DNA of 64,000 bases from Macellibacteroides fermentans (GCF_013409575.1 NZ_JACCCY010000001.1:988501-1052500), one strand, 5' to 3'; shown: positions 19,302 to 27,746, counted from the first letter of the stretch. Made by a program: numbers and translations. Notes: generated by a model from the letters alone, not told the origin.

Positions 19302-20381
19302 ATGTCAGAATCAAGCAATCATAAAAAAGAATTGAGGAAATTAAGGATATTACGTACCACCCGTTGGTTTCTGAGTGCAATAGGATTAGTTATTATAGCC
19401 GTGGGAATCTATTTTGCAATTGATTTATTTCTCAATTTTAAAAGTAATGAGGTAACAAATGATGCTCAGGTAGAGCAATATGTTTCTCCCATCAATGTAA
19501 AAGTTCCCGGATATATCCATAAAATTTATTTTACCGAACATCAGTTTGTAAAAAAAGGAGATACGCTGCTTGTCATAGACGATCGCGAATACCAAATAAG
19601 GCTAAAAGAAGCCGAAGCATCTTTGCAAGATGCAATGGCAGGTTCACAAGTTATAGATGCCAGTGTAAATACATCGAAAAGTAATATTATTGTTTTCGAT
19701 TCTAACATCGAAGAAACGGAAGCAAGGTTGAGAAAATTAGAAACCGATTATACGAGGTATCAGAATCTATTGTCTCGGAATGCAACTACACCGATACAAG
19801 TAGAACAAATAAAAACAGATTTAGATGCTACAACTGCCCGTTTGAATGCACTCAAACAACAGAAAAGGACAGCAGAATCGTCGTCCGACGAAGTGCAGAA
19901 ACGCAGAGGAAACTCAGAGGCTTCCATTCTGCGCGCTTCGGCGGCATTGGACATGGCTAAGCTCAACCTGTCATATACCGTTATAACTGCTCCCTGTGAC
20001 GGATTTTTAGGACGCAGGGCATTGAAGGAAGGACAATTAGTCAATGCAGGACAAAACATGACATACATCATTCCCAATACCCAAAAGTGGATAGTGGCAA
20101 ACTTTAAAGAAACACAAGTTAAGAATCTGTATATAGGACAAGAGGTGATTATTATGATTGATGCATTTGACAAGAAAGAGTTCAAAGGAAAAGTTACAGA
20201 AATATCCAATGCCACCGGAGCAAAATATTCGCTGGTGCCGGCTGATAATTCAACGGGTAATTTCGTAAAAATACAACAGCGGATTCCGATACGTATCGAA
20301 TTTGAGAATCTGTCGTCCGAAGATAATATGAAGTTAGCCGCCGGAATGATGGCCGTAGTAAATGCAAAAGTGAAAAAATGA
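19302..20381 (+). CDS. HlyD/EmrA-family membrane fusion protein
   Basis: 359 residues with a short cytoplasmic N-terminus, one membrane anchor at about residues 22-46, a lipoyl-like half-motif (VSPINVKVPGYIHKIYF), a periplasmic coiled-coil hairpin (about 100-210) and the second lipoyl half plus beta-barrel (VITAPCDGFLGRRALKEGQLV). It bridges the inner membrane pump and TolC. Its last codons overlap the MFS gene start by 4 bp (ATGA), so the two are translationally coupled. Confidence 0.9.
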   Translation: MSESSNHKKELRKLRILRTTRWFLSAIGLVIIAVGIYFAIDLFLNFKSNEVTNDAQVEQYVSPINVKVPGYIHKIYFTEHQFVKKGDTLLVIDDREYQIRLKEAEASLQDAMAGSQVIDASVNTSKSNIIVFDSNIEETEARLRKLETDYTRYQNLLSRNATTPIQVEQIKTDLDATTARLNALKQQKRTAESSSDEVQKRRGNSEASILRASAALDMAKLNLSYTVITAPCDGFLGRRALKEGQLVNAGQNMTYIIPNTQKWIVANFKETQVKNLYIGQEVIIMIDAFDKKEFKGKVTEISNATGAKYSLVPADNSTGNFVKIQQRIPIRIEFENLSSEDNMKLAAGMMAVVNAKVKK

Positions 20382-22033
20382 AAAGATCGAATTTCCCTTT
20401 TCATAGCTGGGTTCCTAAACCGCTGGGCATATTTATTTATATTCTCATGTTTGTCCCCGCTTTATTTATCAGTGGAGCTTACACAAGTAATGTAGGCGAA
20501 ATGGTAGGCAGCCTGGGCATCATGACCGAACATATACAGTATGCCAATTTTGCCACAGCCGTGGGGATGGTTGTTTTTACGCCGTTCACAATTCTGTTTC
20601 TGGAAATAAGGCGCTCCAAAATGACTTATCTGTTGGGACTGACGGTTTTGGTTATAATAAGTTATATCTGTGCCCAAACAACTTCGATACCAATGCTTAT
20701 GATATGTAGTTTTTTTACAGGATTCATCCGTATAATACTTATATTCAATACATTGTTCGGTCTGCTGGGCTATATAGCGGGAAGAGACATCGTACCATTA
20801 CTGAAACCTTCGACAGAGCAGAGACCTGAAGAAATGGAAGAGAAATTCGAAAAAATAAAGGCGATGGCATTGCCTTTTTTATACTTGTTCTTTTTGACGG
20901 TAGGCCAGCTCGGCTCATTTGTTACTGCATGGTTAGCCTTTAGCTTTCAGTGGCAGTATGTGTACTATTTCATGATTGCAATAGCTCTTATTTGCCTCTT
21001 ACTGGTAGAAGTCACCATGGTCTATCAGAAAAGAATAAAGCCCATACGCCTGACTCTGATTAAATTTGGAGATACCGTATGTGCCTCATTGTTATTATTA
21101 TCATTTAGTTTCATTTTTATATATGGTAAAACACTGGATTGGTTCGATAGTCCGCTGATAAATTACTCTTTAATTATATTGTTTATATCTACCGGTGTAT
21201 TTCTCATTTTAGAAATATATAGCAAGCGACCTTATTTAGACTTAAAGATATTCTCTTTCCGGAATGTCGTCATAGCATTGTCAGTGTTTATTATGCTCAT
21301 GGTATTGAATTCCAGCTCGATGCTAGTGAGCACATTTGTCGGTATATCAATGAAAATCGATAATTGGCAAAATGCAGTATTAAGCAATTACAGTTTGGTG
21401 GGGTATGTGATTGGAGCCATAATTGCTTTTTTGATGGCAAAGTGGAATATGCACTTCAAATACATCTTTAGCATAGGTTTCCTGTGTATAACAATCGCTG
21501 CGGCATACATGTATTTTCAGGTACAAAGTATGGGATTATACGAAAATATGATTTTCCCTGTTATCATTCGTTCAGCAGGTATGCTTATTCTTTATGCTAT
21601 GGCGGGTATATGGGGGATGCGCAAATTAAATATGGCGTACCTCACTACCTGGATATTTGTAATGCTGGCCTTTCGTTCGGTTATAGGACCGGTCTTAGGC
21701 ACATCTTTATACACAAATACACTGAATGAAAAGCAGTTGTATTATGTCAGCCGATTGTCGCAAAATGTAGATATGCTTAATCCTGAAATTGCAGGAACGT
21801 TTACGCAAACCCAAATGGGCAGTATGCAACAAGGCAAAAGTGTAGAAGATGCTCAGATAATGGCGACACAATCGGTAAAAGGGCGGATACAGATCCAAGC
21901 CACTTTGGCGGCATTGAAAGAGATATCGGGTTGGACTATTTACGGTGGAGTTGCCTGTATCGTTGTCGTTCTTCTGATACCTTATTCACATCATAGGCAG
22001 GATAAGAAAAAGAAGAAGACAGAAATTAACTGA
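20378..22033 (+). CDS. EmrB-like MFS exporter (DHA2 type)
   Basis: 551 residues with about 14 hydrophobic segments, as expected for DHA2 drug:H+ antiporters such as EmrB. It starts inside the stop of the EmrA-like gene. The C-terminus is basic (RQDKKKKKTEIN). The substrate is unknown; EmrB-type pumps export hydrophobic compounds and weak acids. The 3' end overlaps the convergent AraC gene by 8 bp. Confidence 0.88.
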   Translation: MKRSNFPFHSWVPKPLGIFIYILMFVPALFISGAYTSNVGEMVGSLGIMTEHIQYANFATAVGMVVFTPFTILFLEIRRSKMTYLLGLTVLVIISYICAQTTSIPMLMICSFFTGFIRIILIFNTLFGLLGYIAGRDIVPLLKPSTEQRPEEMEEKFEKIKAMALPFLYLFFLTVGQLGSFVTAWLAFSFQWQYVYYFMIAIALICLLLVEVTMVYQKRIKPIRLTLIKFGDTVCASLLLLSFSFIFIYGKTLDWFDSPLINYSLIILFISTGVFLILEIYSKRPYLDLKIFSFRNVVIALSVFIMLMVLNSSSMLVSTFVGISMKIDNWQNAVLSNYSLVGYVIGAIIAFLMAKWNMHFKYIFSIGFLCITIAAAYMYFQVQSMGLYENMIFPVIIRSAGMLILYAMAGIWGMRKLNMAYLTTWIFVMLAFRSVIGPVLGTSLYTNTLNEKQLYYVSRLSQNVDMLNPEIAGTFTQTQMGSMQQGKSVEDAQIMATQSVKGRIQIQATLAALKEISGWTIYGGVACIVVVLLIPYSHHRQDKKKKKTEIN

Positions 22034-22892
22034 TACGGTATTCTTTAGGTGTCATACCTGTATGTTTCTTGAAATATTTGGCAAAGAAAGACGGATTGGT
22101 GAAATTAAGTGTATCTGAGATTTGTAATATCGTTAAATCCGAATTCTTCAGTTGTGCTTTCGCATCTAAGATTACCGCTTCATTTATCAGATCCAGAGCA
22201 GACTTTCCTCTAACTTCTTTTATTGCAACACTTAGGTATTTGGCTGATATACATAATTTATCGGCATAGAAGGAGATTATTCTTTCTTCTCTGTAGTTCT
22301 TCAAGAGACATTGTATAAATTGATGGTATATCGTTTCCTTTCGGTTTCGTATTCCTTTGTCGTCACCGTGTTTACTGCTTTTTTTTAGTTTGATTTCCCA
22401 TATCCGTAATAGTCCGTAAATGAGAGTTGACATCAGGCCTTGGATGACTTCTGTTGCAGGATTAGATTGCTGTCTTTCATATATCCTCTGAAATATCTTA
22501 CAATAATCCAAGAATAAATCTCGGTCTGCTTTCGATTCGATATTTAATACGGGATTATCCATAATAGTAGATAAATGAGGCATTATCGACTGGATCAGGC
22601 CTATATTATTAATATATCCCGGTATCATGACCAGATAGTATGCATCGAATTCATCACTATAATTATTCATCTGAATGATGCTATTCGGGAAAACGGTGAC
22701 TATCGATTCTTCAGTAATTGTGTAATTCTCCAAATTAATAGACATATCACATCTTCCTTTAAGGATAATCATAAATAGTCCGGCGTTTAATCTGGCGGGG
22801 TATTTATATTTCTCTATTTGCTCTTTATTCAGATTGGAATAAAAAGAAAACTCTTTGGGTAATACCACAGAGCGTATATTCTGAATTTTCAT
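22026..22892 (-). CDS. AraC-family transcriptional regulator, convergent with the efflux operon
   Basis: 288 residues. The N-terminal cupin-like domain (about 1-130, LNAGLFMIILKGRCDMSINLE) should bind a small molecule. The C-terminal AraC DNA-binding domain (about 185-285) has the blocks ISFYADKLCISAKYLSVAIKEVRGKSALD and LNFTNPSFFAKYFKKHTGMTPKEY. Its place at the end of the pump operon, convergent and overlapping, suggests it controls export, but the first AraC gene in the transposon is an equal candidate. Confidence 0.87.
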   Translation of the reverse strand: MKIQNIRSVVLPKEFSFYSNLNKEQIEKYKYPARLNAGLFMIILKGRCDMSINLENYTITEESIVTVFPNSIIQMNNYSDEFDAYYLVMIPGYINNIGLIQSIMPHLSTIMDNPVLNIESKADRDLFLDYCKIFQRIYERQQSNPATEVIQGLMSTLIYGLLRIWEIKLKKSSKHGDDKGIRNRKETIYHQFIQCLLKNYREERIISFYADKLCISAKYLSVAIKEVRGKSALDLINEAVILDAKAQLKNSDLTILQISDTLNFTNPSFFAKYFKKHTGMTPKEYRIS

Positions 22893-23165
22893 TATTAGAA
22901 ATTTGAATTAATCATCAAAGATATATTTTCTTCTCATAATAATTTACATCAATTATGTAAAGAACCTTTGCATATACAAAATATATCCAGCAAAGAATAG
23001 AAACATCTAAATCAAAAATCGGAAATTAACTGCAAAATCAATAATAAGTAAAAGACAAAATTTAATGTCGTATTTTAAAATTATAACTAACAGAGCTATA
23101 TTTGGATGGACCATAAATAGTTCTGCAGACTTAAAAATTAAAATATTTATATTTCCGCCTTTATA

Positions 23166-23405
23166 TTATTTTTTTTTAATAAGTAGGAGCCTACTCCCGA
23201 TAAGCTGTCCGGTTATAGCCAATCCTATAAAAAGCGGAATTGCTATTTTAGGTGTATCTAACCAAATTCGCAAAGGTATAATTAATGGTATGGAGGCGTG
23301 TATCATAACCCACCACATGATTGTCATTTTTTTGAATCGTGCCCGATACTTTCCAAGGATTATATTGATACTCAATGCTGAGACAGCAACAATTAATATA
23401 TTCAC
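23166..23405 (-). CDS. Small conserved-looking membrane protein
   Basis: 79 residues with three hydrophobic segments (starting MNILIVAVSALSINI; a middle MWWVMIHASIPLIIPLRIW; a last IAIPLFIGLAITGQLIGSR) and a basic tail. The pattern resembles a small Bacteroidales membrane protein of unknown function that I recognise only loosely. Its start lies 18 bp from the right IS copy, so its native promoter is probably lost and it would need transcription out of the IS. The opposite-strand frame through the same DNA lacks any protein-like pattern. The 272 bp between this gene region and the AraC gene (22893-23165) hold nothing I can name. Confidence 0.55.
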   Translation of the reverse strand: MNILIVAVSALSINIILGKYRARFKKMTIMWWVMIHASIPLIIPLRIWLDTPKIAIPLFIGLAITGQLIGSRLLLIKKK

Positions 23406-23423
23406 TTTGATTTATTTTTGTAA

Positions 23424-24444
23424 ACCCGTTGGCGGAATTAAATTAGTGCATATTTAATTTGTCCAATGGGTTTGTTATTAATCTTGTTTATATATTGAAG
23501 GATTGTAAGTGCACTAATTTTCCCCGTAATTCTGGTAAACAATCCTTCTGTTTGTTTTGCGTAATTTCTGATTATCATAAATTGATCGCATAATTGTGCA
23601 AAAAGCGTTTCAACCCTTTTCCTTGCTTTAGCAAATGGACTAAATACAGGTTTCCAATCTTTTTGATTCGACCGATATGGAACTTCCAACTTGATATTAG
23701 CTTTTTCAAATAAATCAAGTTGTATGGCTGCTCCAATATATCCACGATCACCGATGATGGTGCAATTCTGAAAGTTACACTTTACGTCTTTCAAATAATG
23801 AATGTCGTGAACACTCGCCTTTGTCAGGTCAAAAGAGTGTATGACACCGCTCAACCCACAGAGAGAATGTAATTTATATCCGTAATAATGTTTACCCTGT
23901 GAAGCACAATAGCCATAATTGGGAGCTTTATCATAATTATTCTTTCCCATTTTACAACGTTTTGACCTTATGGGACGACAGACTTCAATTGGCATAGAAT
24001 CAATACAGAAAATAGCTTCTCCACCATCAACTTTTGATGCAATTCTTTCACGCACCTGATTACATAAGCCGATAGTGAGCTTCCTGCGATCATTATATTG
24101 ACGACGGGATATGAGAGAAGAAAAATCATCTTTGTATTCATTTAATTTAGAAAACAAAAAGCTTTCACTATCTATACCTATTGATTCGGCAGCAAGGCTT
24201 AAACTGATCACTTCTAAGTCAGAGAACTTCGGGACGACTCCTCTGCGAGGTATATTCCCTTTTTCGTTTACTAAATCACCAGAAAACATCTTGCATATAT
24301 CAAGAAATTTAGCGAATATTGCATATAAGTTGTGCATAATTGAGCTGTATATTAATAGTTTGATCACCATTAAAATACTAATAATCAATGATATGCACAA
24401 CTTATTTCCTGACATTTTTTAGTGAATTAATTCCGCCAACGGGT
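23424..24444 (-). mobile_element. IS982-family insertion sequence, right copy
   Basis: 1021 bp with inverted repeats at 23424-23441 and 24427-24444, apparently identical to the left copy at 14593-15613 and in the same orientation. Right flank is ATAACTA (24445-24451), matching the left flank of the left copy; its own left flank (TTTTTGTAA) does not match. Confidence 0.92.
23438..24415 (-). CDS. IS982-family transposase (right copy)
   Basis: The same 325-residue protein as the left copy, residue for residue, with Asp139, Asp223 and Glu269 as the presumed DDE triad and the same alternative start at Met27 (24337). Two intact transposase genes mean either end, or the whole unit, could in principle be mobilised. 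Confidence 0.92.
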   Translation of the reverse strand: MSGNKLCISLIISILMVIKLLIYSSIMHNLYAIFAKFLDICKMFSGDLVNEKGNIPRRGVVPKFSDLEVISLSLAAESIGIDSESFLFSKLNEYKDDFSSLISRRQYNDRRKLTIGLCNQVRERIASKVDGGEAIFCIDSMPIEVCRPIRSKRCKMGKNNYDKAPNYGYCASQGKHYYGYKLHSLCGLSGVIHSFDLTKASVHDIHYLKDVKCNFQNCTIIGDRGYIGAAIQLDLFEKANIKLEVPYRSNQKDWKPVFSPFAKARKRVETLFAQLCDQFMIIRNYAKQTEGLFTRITGKISALTILQYINKINNKPIGQIKYALI

Positions 24445-24451
24445 ATAACTA
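24445..24451. repeat. Right copy of 7-bp target duplication of the composite transposon
   Basis: ATAACTA follows the right inverted repeat of the second IS copy and equals 14586-14592. The target sequence before insertion was AT-rich intergenic DNA. Confidence 0.7.
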
Positions 24452-24756
24452 ATATTTATATACAATAACCTTTGAATATTGAATAAATAACATTCAAACA
24501 AACTAAAATTGAAAAAAGTCCCACTCTCACGAGCCGGACTCTTCTTAAACTCTCCTTTATCTCTTAATATGTCAAAAAAACTAATTAAAAACACTAGAAA
24601 TACCCATTGCAAATATAAGAGTTATTTTTCCTTTCGCAACTAATTATACAATGTTTCATAGCAGACTGTTTAATTTGGATAATCCATTTATTAAACTATT
24701 TGCGCGTTGCGCGAACATTTTTATATACGTAAATCCCCAGCCTGCTATGTTGGATT
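24452..24756. other. Intergenic region beside the transposon
   Basis: About 300 AT-rich bases with no credible gene. A weak stem (AGTCC near 24517 with GGACT near 24536) could end minus-strand transcripts from the small Cys-rich gene. A direct repeat TTGCGCG occurs twice near 24700-24716. Nothing stronger is seen. Confidence 0.3.
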
Positions 24757-25050
24757 CTAAACCAGCAACTTATACAGGTAACTGGTTCCGGCAACTGCTA
24801 TCAAACACCAGCCAAGCAGGTTGGCGGCTCCGTATTGCTCTGAGACACCGGGGTATCCGGTGGTGGCTTCTGACTGAGGGTTACAATTACACCCAGTGCA
24901 GCCAGGGCAATCTCCTTTTCTTCCATTACAAGTGCCAGGAGGATAAGGATCTTCAGGAACGTGAGGGTAGATTTTTTGCTGTTTCCTTTTCCGAAAAAAG
25001 CAGCTTGCCACTACCAAAATAAATTCAATGATCTGTTTTACTTGTTTCAT
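24757..25050 (-). CDS. Small Cys-rich protein with two hydrophobic ends, unknown function
   Basis: 97 residues. The N-terminus MKQVKQIIEFILVVASCFF is membrane-like and followed by basic residues. The middle is rich in Cys, Gly and Pro (PPGTCNGRKGDCPGCTGCNC). The C-terminus LLGWCLIAVAGTSYLYKLLV is again hydrophobic. An AGAAAG stretch precedes the ATG. It follows the HU and GH73 genes, a slot where short one-membrane-segment proteins are often found in Bacteroides, but the Cys-rich extension is unusual. Whether it is translated is uncertain; the other strand also has an open frame here without recognisable pattern. Confidence 0.4.
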   Translation of the reverse strand: MKQVKQIIEFILVVASCFFRKRKQQKIYPHVPEDPYPPGTCNGRKGDCPGCTGCNCNPQSEATTGYPGVSEQYGAANLLGWCLIAVAGTSYLYKLLV

Positions 25051-25240
25051 CTTTCTGTTTGTTTTAAGGGGTTTGTATTGAGAATCGTTTGTTTAATGCT
25101 TAGGGAAGCACCATCCTGGAGACGGATCTATTTCCAAAACAGAACCTCTATTGATATTTGTATACTACCTAAATAGCAATGTATACCATCCGGTTCCTTT
25201 TTCAATAGGGTGTACCAATAATAAGTTAAGACTCTTGCGC

Positions 25241-25702
25241 TTACTCCGGAAACTGCAGCGCTATCAACCGGCTCATGGTGGCGGATAGCTTTACCAGCAG
25301 CATCTTGTAGTTTTGGCGGTTGTCGCCGTTTACCTCGCTGATGTAGCGGCTGTAGGCTATCTCCTGGGCATAGGCAGCAGGAACGTTGCTTACGTTGCAG
25401 GCAGAGGCATAGGATGAGCGCAGCAGGCGGGCCATATCCAGTATGCCGCTTCTGGCATCGGGGTAGCTCCGGTAGGTAAGTCCCTTTTCGCAAAGCTGCA
25501 CTTTGGTGCCCGGCCAGAACTCGGACGGTTTGCCGAAGCCCGTCAAGCCACCGAAGTTAAAGTGCTCCTTACACAGCACCGACTCGCCCCATCCCGTTTC
25601 GATGGCGATCTGGGCCAGCAACACCACCGGGTTAATGCCATATTTTATTCCCGCCTCCTTTACCTGGGGGTAATAACTCTGTACAAATATTTCTTTCAAC
25701 AT
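25241..25702 (-). CDS. GH73-like peptidoglycan glucosaminidase
   Basis: 153 residues, no signal peptide. The N-terminal half carries the glucosaminidase pattern GINPVVLLAQIAIETGWGES, with the presumed catalytic glutamate at Glu35, then HFNFGGLTGFGKPS and a YRSYPDARSGILDMARLL segment typical of FlgJ/LytG-type GH73 enzymes. Such enzymes cut between GlcNAc and MurNAc. It is short for the family but seems complete. In Bacteroides, a peptidoglycan hydrolase, an HU-like protein and DUF4248 often occur together beside capsule or mobile regions; here the hydrolase is a glucosaminidase rather than an amidase. Confidence 0.8.
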   Translation of the reverse strand: MLKEIFVQSYYPQVKEAGIKYGINPVVLLAQIAIETGWGESVLCKEHFNFGGLTGFGKPSEFWPGTKVQLCEKGLTYRSYPDARSGILDMARLLRSSYASACNVSNVPAAYAQEIAYSRYISEVNGDNRQNYKMLLVKLSATMSRLIALQFPE

Positions 25703-25761
25703 ATTGATATCTTGTTTGTTTCTAAATCTTGTAATTCAAAATTGAGATTTGTGCATACAAA

Positions 25762-25796
25762 ATTGCACCCCCGGAACCTGCATCCGGGGGTGCAAT
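25762..25796 (-). terminator. Hairpin after the HU-like gene
   Basis: ATTGCACCCCCGGA (25762-25775) pairs with TCCGGGGGTGCAAT (25783-25796), a perfect 14-bp stem. On the minus strand it is followed by TTTGTATG. It lies between the HU-like stop and the GH73 start, so it may partly separate their expression. Confidence 0.7.
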
Positions 25797-25802
25797 GAAG
25801 AA

Positions 25803-26240
25803 TTAATACACGTGCTCTTTGTCGCACTGCTCCGTTACGGTAACCGTAACCGTGGGCAATTTCTCGAACTTGGCGTTGTTGGTCACTTCGCGCAACAGGA
25901 TACCCGGCTTGAAGATAATACGCGGTTTTTTGAACATCGAAGTGTTGAACTCCTCTTCCGTTGAAGCTCCTACAGAGCCGGCTACCATGCGAAAATTTCC
26001 AAAATTGCCCATGCTCACAACCGTTCCAGCCTGCAGCCTCTCAGTAAGAATATAGATCAGCCCTTCCAGCACCAGCATCACGTCGCCGCGTGATGCGGTA
26101 CTGTGTGCAGCGATTGCGTCGCACAATTTGTTCAGGTCCATTTTCGAAGTGGTACGAGTGGATCCGTATACCAGTTTACTACCTACAGGAGCGTCTTTCT
26201 CCATGTTTCTGCGCTTGATTAAAGAATAAGATAATGCCAT
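25803..26240 (-). CDS. HU-family DNA-binding protein (long Bacteroides type)
   Basis: 145 residues from the ATG at 26240. That start is chosen because MALSYSLIKRRNMEKD is the usual opening of this HU-like family; the frame is open further upstream but reads as low-complexity DNA. The core DLNKLCDAIAAHSTASRGDVMLVLEGLIYIL and MGNFGNFRMVAGSVG are the HU dimer and arm regions, followed by IIFKPGILLREVTNNAKFEKL. It would bend or wrap DNA as a dimer. It diverges from the DUF4248 gene and probably heads a unit with the GH73 and Cys-rich genes. Confidence 0.85.
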   Translation of the reverse strand: MALSYSLIKRRNMEKDAPVGSKLVYGSTRTTSKMDLNKLCDAIAAHSTASRGDVMLVLEGLIYILTERLQAGTVVSMGNFGNFRMVAGSVGASTEEEFNTSMFKKPRIIFKPGILLREVTNNAKFEKLPTVTVTVTEQCDKEHVY

Positions 26241-26595
26241 ACTTGTTTTGTTTTTTAAGGGTTTATAAAACTTGTTTTCGTTACGTAACAATGCAAATGT
26301 ACGACCAGCACATCCCCGTTTGGCGCGGTTTGTCCGCCAACGTCCCGATAGGGCGCGATAACGCGCGATGTTTCCCGATAGCTTACAAACAGCTTCACGA
26401 AAACCTCCCGAACAAGTAAAAATCATGACACTTACAAGTTATTTTTATGCGAAAAATGTTTGGTTATATGGAAAGATAGGAGTATATTTGATTATTATTT
26501 AATTATTGAATTTAATTCACTTTAAATCTGATTTTTACTATGAAAAGTAAGCTTTTTAATCAAAACTATATAACTTCAAATACATCAATATACAG
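26241..26595. promoter_or_regulatory. Divergent intergenic region between HU-like and DUF4248 genes
   Basis: 355 bp without a gene. The part 26320-26390 is unusually GC-rich for this window and contains the direct repeat CCCGATAG twice and the near-palindrome GCGCGATAACGCGC between them. The half nearest DUF4248 is AT-rich and should hold its promoter. No exact TAnnTTTG box was identified. Confidence 0.3.
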
Positions 26596-26820
26596 ATGAA
26601 AGACCAATCCCTACCCATCCATCCCTACGGGTGGAACGAGCTGGCGCAATTATATTCGCCCGCTTTGAGCAGTTCGGCACAGAATAAACAGCTGCTCCGG
26701 TGGATACAGAACCACCCCCAACTACGTGACGAACTGGCCCGCGAAGGCTGGGTGAAGGGAACCCGAAGGCTCACTTCCATGCAGGTACGAATCATTGTAG
26801 CCTATCTGGGAGAACCATGA
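26596..26820 (+). CDS. DUF4248 protein
   Basis: 74 residues: an opening of PIHPYGWNELAQLYSP, then NKQLLRWIQNHPQLRDEL, and TRRLTSMQVRIIVAYLGEP at the end. This is the DUF4248 pattern, a small helical protein known from Bacteroides next to HU-like and peptidoglycan hydrolase genes. The fold looks like a small DNA-binding helical domain, but function is not established. The GC-rich stem CCCCCGAAAAGGGGG (26826-26840) just after the stop may end the transcript. Confidence 0.75.
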   Translation: MKDQSLPIHPYGWNELAQLYSPALSSSAQNKQLLRWIQNHPQLRDELAREGWVKGTRRLTSMQVRIIVAYLGEP

Positions 26821-27200
26821 GCCTGCCCCCGAAAAGGGGGCCTCCGGCAATTCCCTGTTATCCTCAAAACAAAGCGGTAACAGCGTAAAATCTCAGGTGT
26901 GAACAACCAATTTTTCAGGTACTTTTTGAGTAAAATGTCATAACATTTTAAACAAAAAGAGTATACATTTTTGTCAAAATGTACCTGCAAATTTTGTCCT
27001 TAACAGAACCGTTTTCACACCGAAGTTCCGACCTGTTTCGCCTCATTTAAAGTTAAGTTATAACTCTAAAAGACACAACAACGCTACCAATGGGCAGCTA
27101 TTTTAAAACCATGTATAACACTCACAATAAATCACTTGCAAAATTCATATAAGCAAGTAAGAGTTGTCAGTTACATGTTAATCTTTGAAATTTACAAACC
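26821..27200. promoter_or_regulatory. Intergenic region with two related palindromes
   Basis: No gene is supported here. TAAAATGT-CATA-ACATTTTA (26931-26950) and TACATTTT-TGTC-AAAATGTA (26964-26983) are two perfect 8-bp-arm palindromes built from the same AAAATGT half-site. A longer inverted pair GGTGTGAA (about 26896) and TTCACACC (about 27012) surrounds them. They look like operator sites for a dimeric regulator acting on the gene at 27201 or on DUF4248; the regulator is unknown. Confidence 0.4.
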
Positions 27201-27719
27201 ATGATTATTGAAATTGATTTTCTCAACGATCAAAAAAAATATGTTGAGCAAATTTGCGGTACTAAGAACATTACGTTCAAACGTTTTTACGATGTAGTTT
27301 CCACCTTCGAAGACGAGATGGATATAGTCTGTTCGATTACCAACCTGGTAAGCAACGAAGAAGTAAGAAATTCACGCAGATGGAAAACCTTTTGCCGGCT
27401 GTTTGACGAAACCTACAAAGAGCGAATCCGGCTATTTTGGATACTTAAACATACCGAAACCGAGAGTATGATTATTAAACCGGAATGCAAAAAGATGCTT
27501 ATCCTGTTCATTGCCTCGTTATGGAAATTAAAACTATTCAACAACGGTTCGGTTGATCAGTTAATCCATACCTGCAACGAATACTTTGACCTTCGGATCG
27601 ACAAAGAAAAGATCAAACAAGAATTCTACAAATTAGATGTTTCTATGGCTGAAATGGTTGTTCAAGCGATGAATTCGGTGATTGAAAAAAACAAATTTAA
27701 GCTAAAACTCGACGAATAG
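27201..27719 (+). CDS. Unknown helical protein
   Basis: 172 residues, soluble, no signal peptide, rich in charged and aromatic residues. It opens MIIEIDFLNDQKKYVEQICG and appears mostly helical; ECKKMLILFIASLWKLKLF is the most hydrophobic stretch. It ends with basic KKNKFKLKLDE-like text. I do not recognise a family. It sits alone between the DUF4248 gene and the helicase/primase module, after a region with palindromes. Confidence 0.6.
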   Translation: MIIEIDFLNDQKKYVEQICGTKNITFKRFYDVVSTFEDEMDIVCSITNLVSNEEVRNSRRWKTFCRLFDETYKERIRLFWILKHTETESMIIKPECKKMLILFIASLWKLKLFNNGSVDQLIHTCNEYFDLRIDKEKIKQEFYKLDVSMAEMVVQAMNSVIEKNKFKLKLDE

Positions 27720-27746
27720 TATGTTAAGAAACATGTTTTAGCGATA

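Larger units (their letters stand above)
14593..24444. mobile_element. Composite transposon bounded by two IS982-family copies, carrying an efflux operon
   Basis: Two 1021-bp IS copies in direct orientation, apparently identical, bracket about 7.8 kb. The outer ends start with ACCCGTTGGCGG and finish with CCGCCAACGGGT, and are flanked by the direct repeat ATAACTA. Cargo, in order: AraC regulator (minus), truncated map, KAS III-like protein, TolC, HlyD/EmrA, EmrB-like MFS, AraC regulator (minus), small membrane protein (minus). The outer duplication is what a single transposition of the whole unit would leave. Two separate insertions would instead leave duplications at each IS copy, and I see none. 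The cargo is AT-rich, consistent with acquisition from another Bacteroidales host. Confidence 0.7.

Noticed and set aside
23065-23457. Plus-strand reading frame of 130 codons opposite the small membrane protein
   Set aside because: It runs into the IS inverted repeat, has no ribosome site or recognisable pattern, and the minus-strand frame encodes a coherent three-segment membrane protein.
14593-24444. Two independent IS insertions
   Set aside because: Neither IS copy has its own flanking duplication, whereas the outer flanks of the pair match over 7 bp, so a single composite unit is the simpler reading.
24651-25022. Plus-strand frame of 123 codons opposite the Cys-rich gene
   Set aside because: Its translation looks like a shadow, with no domain pattern and no link to the plus-strand context; the minus-strand frame follows the HU/GH73 operon.
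25128-25493. Second minus-strand frame over the GH73 gene
   Set aside because: It overlaps the glucosaminidase in another frame and has a low-complexity, Cys/Arg-rich text typical of out-of-frame reading; GH73 itself is intact, so no frameshift is needed.
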